Shown here piece by piece: positions 55,918 to 64,000 of a DNA stretch of 64,000 nt. The notes below the pieces were generated by a model. That model worked only from the letters and a program-made list of their open reading frames with translations. It ran no database searches and was not told where the DNA came from. Origin of the DNA: Limnanthes douglasii subsp. nivea (taxonomy: Eukaryota; Streptophyta; Magnoliopsida; Brassicales; Limnanthaceae); assembly GCA_036936605.1 (NCBI GenBank), contig JAUPFV010000001.1, positions 244,464,925 to 244,528,924 on the forward strand. Reading direction: 5' to 3'. Both the position numbers and the translations under genes were made by a program. Within the stretch, counting starts at the first letter, position 1, and every line of letters begins with the position of its first letter.

Positions 55918-56350
55918 GATAGAGATAATGGCAACAAAAAGAGATTAAGATGAAGAAGAAGAGAATGCTAGAGAAAAAGAAGCCATTGAAGAAGGAGGGA
56001 GAAGCAAGAAGCAGGGGTTAATCTTGGAGCTCAAGTTGATTGTTACTTTTTCAAGCCAAAACTATTTGTATCACTTAGTAGGCATAGTTCCGTACGTTTG
56101 TTTTACCGAACAAGTTGGAAAAAATTAGGATTTATATTATATTTTAAAAGAAATAACACAAAGTTATCTAATTATAAATTATACTCTCATTTAATACCAA
56201 ACTATTATGTACGATTACTTAAGACTCATCTCAACTAAATAACTTTTGTTCAATATTTAATTTTATTAATAATATTTCAAATATTCATATTTCGACATTA
56301 TACGCGTAACCATTTCTAATTGTTAAACTAAAGTTTATTTTTGGTTTGTT

Positions 56351-57155
56351 TTAAAAGGTCCATATCTTTCAAACTGAAGTTCGGGAAAAAATCTGAAAGT
56401 CTCATCGATTTTATTTTTTAAGACGAATAAAACTAGATCCATTGGTAATATTTTTAAAAAATTTAAAAACAAAATCACCAGTAACATGCGAGTTCAACCA
56501 TGAAAGATATGTACATTTTTAGCAATGCGAGTTTATTGAAAATTAACCATGCGAGTTCTTTGAAAAAATAACAATGTTATTTTTTAAAAAATATCAATCA
56601 TGCTACTTTTTTAAAAAAAATTAACCATGCGAGTTCTTTAAAAAAATTGAACATTCGAGTTTTTTTAAAAAAAATTAAACATTTGAGTTCTTTGAAAAAT
56701 CAATCATGCTACTTCTTTGAAAAATCAACCATGCGAGTTCTTTAGAAAATCAACCATGCGCGTTCTCTTAGAAATCATGAACACTACTTCTTTGGAAAAG
56801 TAAAAATGCGGGTTCTTTGAAAAAATAACCATGTTAATTCTTTGGAAAATCAACCATGGGAGTTCTTTGAACAGCAACTAAAAATGCGAGTTTAGTGTAT
56901 TTTCAGAGAATGAAGATGCGAGTTTATTGTTACTTTCACATGCACGTTGACAGAAACTTGATTCTCGCATGGTTGGTTTTGCATAGTCTCGCATGGTTGG
57001 TTATGCATGGTCTCCCATGTTATGTACGAATCAAACAATCCAAAAATATAAAAAAATATCATTAATGGATCTAGTAGTGTTCGTCTTAAAAAAATAAATT
57101 TGGTGCTACTTTTGGATTCTTTTTGGAGCTACAATTTGAAATATACAAATTTTAA
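56351..57155. mobile_element. fold-back element with internal tandem repeats
   Basis: The two ends are diverged inverted repeats of about 110 bp. Shared inward words include TTAAAA, TTTTTTAAGACGAA and ACTAGATCCATT. The centre (about 56480-56900) is an array of about 30-bp degenerate units containing aaccatgcgagttctttgaaaa, with two to three inverted copies (tctcgcatggttgg) near 56970-57010. It is non-coding. The family is unknown. Confidence 0.65.
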
Positions 57156-58500
57156 TAAAAATAAAAATAAGTAAGAAACCAAAATTTGGTTCAAAGAATG
57201 AAAGAAGGTTATTTGTGGTTTTTCACGGTAGTGGAGGTATCTATTGGTACTATGCAATTTTTGGATATTATGTGGTAATGAAATAGTTGAATGTGGGTAC
57301 AAAATGTTGATAGACATGGATCCAAAATGAAAGTTATCTGTTTAATGAAAACAGTGTTTTGCTCAAACATATTTGACAAAAATATTTTTGGCCGAAAAAC
57401 TATGCGGTAAAATGTAAAAAATAAAACGTATAGATATTTATAAAATATTAATATTCATAAAAATTAATATTGACGGTTATGTAAGTAGTTTTAATTATTT
57501 ACGGTTACACAATCATTCGGCTATTACATTATATATGATAGTTGTAAATATAGTCAATAAATAAATATAAATTACGTTACATATTTTTCTATATAAATTG
57601 AAACAAGCTTAATAAATCAATCACGTTTTTACCCTATCAAATTGGTTATTCCTTCTGAGACAAAAACTTTTCATGATTTTTCAAAGTTCAAAAAACAAAA
57701 AATAATAATAAAGTGAATAAAATACATAATAGTGTATTCAGAACAAGCAAAAACCATATCCAAATATATAAATAACAGTGAACAACGCAACGAAGATCAA
57801 GATCCTCGAGTCATAGTATAAGTATTCTTGAAAAAATGATATAAGACGAGCAGACGAAGATGATGAAAAAAATGTACAAGATAGTGTATGAAAAATGAAA
57901 AGGAATGAGATGACACTAAAAGTCAGACGGATAGATATCGTTAACGAACTTTAGCAAGAGAAACAAAGTGACACAAAAAAATGAATATGTCATCTGGAAA
58001 GAGTGTCAAACACTGAGGTCATGAGAGAAATACAAAAATAGATAGTCGAGCCTCTATCAAAAAATAAAAATGGAAAACAATAACAGAAAATGATATAAAA
58101 TATCAACCGACCCAAGAGAATGGTAAGGAAGAAAAAAGGACTGCAGTTGTAAGTCTCTTATTGTGGTAGCACAATCAAGACATTTTTTATGGTGATTTGA
58201 AAGGGTGATCTGAACTACCATGTCGAGATTTTTAGGTGTAAGATGTTAAGGTATCCCGGGACGGATGACAGCATGAATTGAAAATCATTTTCTAGATGAT
58301 GATCTTAGATAAATAACATACTTTATTGTGATGCGATACTTATTAACGTCGAATTGGCGTGGTGAAGGTAAAAGGTATAATTATCAATACGAGAAAGTTC
58401 TAAGACTCGGAAAGTAAATCCATATGTTCGTAAGGTACAAACTTCTAAAAAATTTACAAAGTCATCTTAACTTGTTCTTTTAGAGTGCTTATGACGCTAC
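57156..58500. other. no recognisable gene
   Basis: AT-rich intergenic DNA. The short minus-strand ORF at 57129-57317 has no recognisable motif and runs into the fold-back element. Confidence 0.4.
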
Positions 58501-58589
58501 ACGAGTTCCAACCAAAGTGATTTTTCATAAGCTATCCATTAATATGAACTTTTGGTCAGTCAGAAAGAAGATGCGGTTTTACACCAAAG

Positions 58590-58992
58590 AAAAAAAAGAG
58601 GCAATCGTTTAGGAGGTGGACAAGCTGACCACCATTGGACATATTCGAGAGGCTAATTATCCAATATCGACAGAAAACCCTGTATTACTAGAAAAGAGGA
58701 ATGTCAACTAGAGAATGTGCGTAGACTTAACAAACCTAAACATTACATGTCCAAACGATCATTTTTCGTTGTCATAAATCGACAAATAGTAGAATATACT
58801 TCGATAAACCTAATGTTATCCTTCATAGATGCATATCAAATGCATGAGGATGACCAACAACATACAATGTTCGTAACCGAAAGGGGATTCCATCGCTATA
58901 AGGTCATGTCATTTGGCTTAAAATATACATGCTCAACTTGTCATCATTTGGGGATAAAACCCGTTATAGGAAAGCTGGGTAGAAGTTTATAG
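58590..58992 (+). pseudogene. gypsy reverse transcriptase fragment
   Basis: Plus-strand remnants read IGHIREANYP, MCVDLTNLNITCPN and NLMLSFIDAY, then HEDDQQHTMFVTERGFHRYKVMSFGLKYT, the palm/fingers region of a Tat-like gypsy RT, broken by stops. The orientation is opposite to that of the two decayed elements further left. Confidence 0.7.
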
Positions 58993-59003
58993 GCTTACAT
59001 AGA

Positions 59004-60320
59004 TCACATGTTAGCCACAAGAAAATAAGACGACGAAAATATATCTGAGTCAGCCAAAACTTTTAATTTTTTTAGAAATTTTAACTTTAAGTTAAATCTA
59101 GATAAATGTAACTTCGGTAGATTCATCAATAAGATGAACTTCAAGATGCTATCAACTAGATACTTAATAAAATCATCAATAAACTTGTTATCGGCTAATA
59201 GACCTTTTTTAAAGGCTGTTAAATCCACCCTTTCAACACCATCATCTAAATTATTCATCTATTGGATGAACAGCTGTACATAGTTACTTAAGGATTCACC
59301 TTACTTTTGGTACAATGTCATATTATAATATGTATCATTCGTGATAGCTTTCCAATGAATTGAATTCTAAAAGAAGTCCATAACTCCTCCAATATTTTGA
59401 TAGATCTTGAAGGAATATTATTAAACCAAACCATTGTATTTTCTCTAAGAATCAAATAAAATGCTATGCATCAAGACAAAATCCAAGCATATCGTTTCTG
59501 AATTATCCTAAATGATGCTCTTGATCTTTAGTTTAATCATATTTTGTCATCATATAAAGATTAAACTTATTTGGTGAATCACGTTCAATAATGTTTTGAG
59601 ATATAGGAGATCGTGTTAGTGTGTATGCAACTAGTTTGGTCTTTTTAAATTTTCTTTGAGCTCACATGTTATTCTTTCTTTTTCTTTAGAATTTTTTAGT
59701 ACTAAAGTGTTCGTTATATTCATTATCTTTTTTTCCTTGTTTACAATTTTGAACAAGTACCTACTTTTGATTTTGTATTTTTTTTTGTTATCATTTCGAT
59801 TAATAATCATAAATCTTTACTATGCCTAGCTTGATCATAATATTAGGGTTTTATAGGCCTTGCCGAATATATTTTTATTTGGATTTGATTAACTTAAGCC
59901 CATATATGGATCGCCAAATAAGGCCTCACACTTGGGTTTTCATGTCACTTACTTAATCTAATCAACTTATTCCCCATATTGTGGTGATAATAATACTTTA
60001 TTATTTATTTCTTAAACTATGTTTATGTTGTCTTCATTAGTATAAAATTTAGGTTCATCACTTTGGTTCGTCATATTAAAATGGATTTCTATCTGGGTCT
60101 TCATTATTAATATGACCCCTTATGTTTAGTATGACCTCATCTTGATCAAAGACCTTTACTGCATAAATAAAGGAATAATACCTCCTAGGTAATATTATCT
60201 TATTAAGGCTCTCCCTAGTCCTTAGGTATATTTTATGTTTGAGTACTACTTCACGAGGTAACGATTGTCTTAACGTTGAAAGTATTAACTTATAAACTTG
60301 GCGTGTTACCATAATCATAA
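59004..60320 (-). pseudogene. possible gypsy gag remnant
   Basis: Minus-strand pieces such as DDGVERVDLTAFKKGLL and FIDDFIKYLVDSI resemble the gag capsid region of Tat-like elements, but stops occur throughout. It adjoins the plus-strand RT fragment, so two different remnants meet near 59000. Confidence 0.4.
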
Positions 60321-60324
60321 ACAA

Positions 60325-61100
60325 TCAGTTAATATCTTCAAAAATAAATAAAAATTTAAACTCTTTGTATTATGACTTCGTGTTTTGTGATCACAAAATC
60401 TAAACCATTTATCTTTAACTTCATCAAACGGTTATCATTTTTTAGATTTTGTGTGTATAAAAATTTTAGTGTTCTGCTTAACTATTTTTGTAGATTTTCT
60501 TTTTCTAACACTTTATATCTATACAATCTTCCTGATAATAGCTTCTATCGTTTTTTCACATGTATAAAAAAACCTTTGGTTATCTTGTTCATCTTTTAAA
60601 AAATAAAGGCATGATTCTTTAATCCTTATATATGCTACTTATTTTGTTTTTTATGTTGTGTGGTCAAAGTCGTGTATCTTTAGAAACCCTTTGTTTTAAA
60701 AATAATATCTCATATTGTATGTTTATCTAATTCTCAAAATAATCAACAAAGTAGGTCATATGGTAGCTTAAGTTCTAGTAATGTCAATTCATTGACCATG
60801 ATATTGGCTTTGTTAAAAAACAATACATGGCAACCAAAACTAAATCGTCTACGGGAATAAAAATCTGTATTCATGCATTAGGAGAAAAGCTAGCCCTTCG
60901 ACAACAACCTATCTATGTTGTTCCTCTAAAGGTTTTGAAAAGAATTACACCTTCGTCATTGATGTAGTTGCATGGCCCCATGGCTATATGACCCTTTTGG
61001 ACAAACGGAAACGGGCTTTATTTGGAGCCCACGTATCCCAATTAGGCCATGTGACCACTCAAATCGAACGCGTCGAGAAGCCTAACGATTTTAGGAAGCA
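60325..61100. other. no recognisable gene
   Basis: AT-rich DNA grading into more GC-balanced sequence after about 60950. The upstream edge of the next element's LTR is probably in the last 200 bp but cannot be fixed. Confidence 0.35.
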
Positions 61101-61488
61101 TCACGGGGAAAATTCTGGTAATGAAGTCCATGCCCTAAATTCCATCGTTTAAGCCCTCTTTTTCTTGTTCTATGAATTTTCTACATTTTCCTATTTTTGT
61201 TGGATTTTATTAAAATACTTAACGAGCTCCAATCGCTTTGAAATTGGATTGAGCTTTATTTTATTGCATAACAAAAAAACTGTAATTTTGGGCTAGGGTT
61301 TCGAGCACTTTTTAAAAGGCTCTCAAACCCTAGTTTTGCCTCAGAATGTTTTAATAGAGTTTGAGTTTTTCTCTGAAGTCTATTTTACTCTGACCTAGGG
61401 TTAGAGTCTATCTATCTTTCTATATTTTATCTTTTTTTCTCTGTAATTTCCACCGCCTGTTCCATCTCGTAGCTTGGCGCTACCATAT

Positions 61489-61505
61489 TGGTATCAGATT
61501 CAGAG
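61489..61505 (+). promoter_or_regulatory. primer-binding site (initiator Met tRNA)
   Basis: TGGTATCAGATTCAGAG directly after the LTR end, matching the initiator Met primer site with a small change. Confidence 0.75.
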
Positions 61506-61550
61506 TTCCTACTACGTGGGTAACGCAGGGATGCCGCCAAAACGATCCTT

Positions 61551-62816
61551 TTGGGGGAAATCCAATCTTCTGATCGCTGAATCGTTCGACCGTGATGATT
61601 TCGGTCAATTCCAATCCCAGGTTAGTGAAACAGATGCACTCGTTGGGAAATCAGATGTGAGACATATAGGAAGCATTACACAGGCTGTTGAACAACCAAA
61701 CCAACGGATTACGAGCTCTATGTTCAAGCAACCAGACAGCGGGATCTGAGAGAGAGACCGGCCGCGAGTGGAATCTGTTTACTCCTCGGTGAGAACAAGG
61801 CAGGGGTCAATATTACCCACAAGATTGTCGTGACCAAGTCTTTGAACAGCCGCTAGTGAGATATTCGGATCTGTATGCCAACAACCGGTAGGAATCTGAA
61901 TTCAGACTAGAGATCCTAAGTTCCAAGAGGGTCTCGAACCGGAGGACTTTATAGATTAGATCTCCTTAGTTGAAGAAGTTCTTGATTTCAACGAGGTTCC
62001 GGATGCAAAACGGGTACAATTTGATGCAACTAAGTTCTGAGGCCGAGTTGCATCCTGGTGGCAACAGCTCAAGCAGACTAGATAAAGGTAAGGTATGCCA
62101 AAAATAACAACTTCTGCTAAGATTTTGAAGCACTTAAGGGTTTCGTTTTTTCCTTAAAACTATGCGCGTATCATGTATGAACGGTTCCAAAACCTTAAAC
62201 AAGGGTCAAGGACTGTTGACGAATACACTAATGATTTTTTCAAGCTACAAAACCATGTCGATATTGTTGATTCAGCATATCAGCAAGTATCTCGCTATAT
62301 AGGGGGATGAGACAATAGTTTGAGGACCATTTGAACATGTTCGACCCTGTGAATGTGTCTGAAACACATCAACACGCACTGTATCAAGAAAAAGCCCTTT
62401 CACGAAGGCCTTATGGAGGAGATACTTCTGGAAAAACTCCTTTGTCATTTCTAAAAAGGACGGTTCCAAGCCCTAACCCAGGAGTACCAATTTCTACTCT
62501 TATGTGTACATGTGCTAATTCGCAGGTCCTTAGTCGCAAAGTTACTTCCTTACAGGTCTGATGCTACCATTGTCATGAAGTAGGGCATGTTGCTTTACAG
62601 TGTCCAAAATTACGACAACAACCGCAACAATTGAGCGGTCTGTTCGCTGAAACTTCTAATTTTTACCTTGCGGGTGAGCCACGGTTTGATGAGGGACCAG
62701 AGGATGTTGTTGATGAGGTTCCAGAGGACCAGGTTACAGGAGGCGATATTGGTCAGACATTGGTTTTAAGGCATATTTGTCTGACGGTGAAAGCCATAAG
62801 TGAAGAGGATGATTGA
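61551..62816 (+). pseudogene. gypsy gag (broken)
   Basis: Begins MPPKR at about 61551. The capsid region at about 62040-62310 includes WWQQLKQTR and RIMYERFQNLKQGSRTVDEY, with in-frame stops. The zinc knuckle CYHCHEVGHVALQC (CX2CX4HX4C) lies at 62562-62603, directly after a stop codon. An acidic tail follows at 62631-62816. Confidence 0.75.
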
Positions 62817-62829
62817 CTACGGAACAATA

Positions 62830-64000
62830 TTTTCCAGTCAACTTGTACTATCGGGGGAAAGGTATGCAAATTCGATATTGATTCAGAGAGGTGTGAAAAT
62901 GTTATCTTTGAAGAAGCTATGCAGAAGCTGGTCTTGGAAACAGAAAACCGCCCAACCCCTACAAGCTTATCTAGTAAAAGAAAGTTAGTGAGGTAAATAT
63001 CTCCAGAAGATGTCTGGTATCTTCTCTATTGGTAACTACAATGATAAAACATGGTGCGATTTCATTGGGATGGATGCGTGTCACTTGTTGTTAGGCCGAC
63101 CCTGACAATATGATAGAAGTGTCACATATGATGGTAGGAGGAACCGCTATAGTTTCATATGGAATAATATCAGGTTCGTATTAACACCAACTATAGAGGT
63201 ATCCCAAAAACCTGCCCTTGCAGTATCAAAGGAGTTAGGTAAGAACTTTCTAGCTTGAAAACCATTTATAGAACATGCTAATGAAACAGGGATTGTCTAT
63301 CTTTTGGTGGTTAAAGAATTTAGTACTAATCCATTTGCTGGTATACCTGAGCGAGTTCGACCGCTATTAGCAGATTTTTCTGTTGTCTTTCCATATAATC
63401 TACCTACAGGTCTTCCTCCATTGAGAGATATCCATCACCACATTATTCTAGTATGGGTTCTAGCCTACCAAACAGACCACATTATCGGATGAGCTAAAAA
63501 GAGCATGAAGAGATTCGTAAATAGGTGGAAGAACAGTTGACCAAAGGCCACATCCGTGAGAGTCTTAGTCCTTGTGTGGTTCCTGCACTGTTAACATTAA
63601 AAAATGATGGCTCAATGATAATGTGTGTGGATAGTCGGGCTATCAACAAAATTATAGTCAGGCATCGGTTTCATATTCCTCGCCTTGATGATTTACTGGA
63701 TCACTTGAATGGTGCTACTATGTTTACGAAGCTAGATTTGAAGAGCGGATATCACCAGATTCGTATTCGTATGAGGGATGAGTGGGAAAGAACCTCCAAG
63801 ACCCGAAAGGGTCAGTTTGAATGGATGGTAATGCCATTTCTAACGCTCCTAGCACGTTCATGCGGGTTATGAACCAGGTATTTCGCCCGTTCATCGTAAA
63901 ATTTTCTTGTTTTGTACTTTGATGATGTTCTTATATATAGTACCACAGAAGAGCTGCATCTTCAGCACTTACGTGAAGTGTTGGTTGTTTTGAGGCGAAA
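62830..64000 (+). pseudogene. gypsy protease and reverse transcriptase (broken, truncated)
   Basis: The protease C-terminal part reads MDACHLLLGRP at about 63072-63104, then a TGA in place of Trp. RT begins at about 63525 with [24 protein letters not shown] and [15 protein letters not shown] frameshift at about 63835 is followed by the catalytic YFDDVLIYS in another frame near 63918. It is the same broad lineage as the 5-10 kb element but a different family. Confidence 0.82.

Larger units (their letters stand above)
53456..56035 (-). mobile_element. L1-type LINE, 5' half
   Basis: The continuation of the LINE at 41676-45190 on the far side of the MULE. It contains ORF1 and the endonuclease part of ORF2. 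The 5' end is placed near 56035, after a purine-rich (plus-strand) leader; the exact base is not certain. Confidence 0.8.
61100..64000 (+). mobile_element. decayed Ty3/gypsy element, 5' half, truncated by the window
   Basis: The 5' LTR ends CTACCA at 61485, followed by spacer TAT and the primer site TGGTATCAGATTCAGAG at 61489. Then come gag, protease and RT on the plus strand. The LTR start is not resolved (given as approximate) and the 3' half lies outside the window. Confidence 0.75.

Noticed and set aside
41676..56035. Target-site duplication for the right LINE
   Set aside because: The sequence left of the poly(T) (ending tagttcagta) has no clear copy near 56.0 kb, so no claim is made.

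Overview
The window is nuclear DNA of a flowering plant, probably a eudicot. It is AT-rich and intron-bearing, and most of it is transposable elements, many nested in one another. I see one ordinary host gene: an intronless cytochrome P450 of the CYP98A type at 39706-41232 (-). There are no bacterial operons, CRISPR arrays or rRNA.

Layout. (1) 1-3320: AT-rich repeat-built DNA with 16-, 89- and 44-bp tandem repeats, a small lysine-rich ORF with its own TATA box, three consecutive hairpins, and a possible hAT-like terminus. (2) 4618-4937: a fold-back MITE. (3) 5003-10252: a complete but dead Ty3/gypsy element (-), with LTRs, a TTTAA target duplication and an initiator-Met tRNA primer site. (4) About 13.4-25.9 kb: an old, decayed Tat-like gypsy element (-), split by a 5.8-kb LINE (18869-24703) with a 10-bp target duplication. 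(5) About 28.0-33.4 kb: a second decayed gypsy element (-). (6) 34655-39467: a very young Ty1/copia element (-) whose LTRs differ only in an A-tract. It has one long ORF and a TATAC target duplication, but apparently lacks the protease/integrase-zinc-finger junction. It lies about 240 bp downstream of the P450 stop. (7) About 41.7-56.0 kb: an old RNase H-bearing L1-type LINE (-), interrupted at 45191-53446 by a Mutator-like element (MULE). (8) 56351-57155: a fold-back element packed with short tandem repeats. (9) 58.5-60.3 kb: gypsy fragments. (10) About 61.1-64.0 kb: the 5' half of a decayed gypsy element (+), running off the window.

The most interesting object is the 8,256-bp MULE. It has a perfect 9-bp duplication (TATTCCTTT) and perfect 43-bp terminal inverted repeats. 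It carries three gene units: a four-exon plant-mobile-domain (MAIN-like) gene (+), a 129-residue orphan ORF with its own TATA box (+), and a three-exon transposase (-) joining FAR1-type zinc finger, MULE DDE core, SWIM finger and an OTU cysteine-protease-like domain. It also holds three clusters of long hairpins. Two are inside intron 1 of the mobile-domain gene and intron 1 of the transposase; the third lies just upstream of the orphan gene. The best hairpin has 65-bp arms with only two mismatches, and both become G-U pairs in the transposase pre-mRNA. Working hypothesis: the element carries its own structured, possibly small-RNA-producing or regulatory, intronic sequences.

All exon structures, domain calls and dating statements come from reading the sequence by eye. 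No alignment or database search was run.
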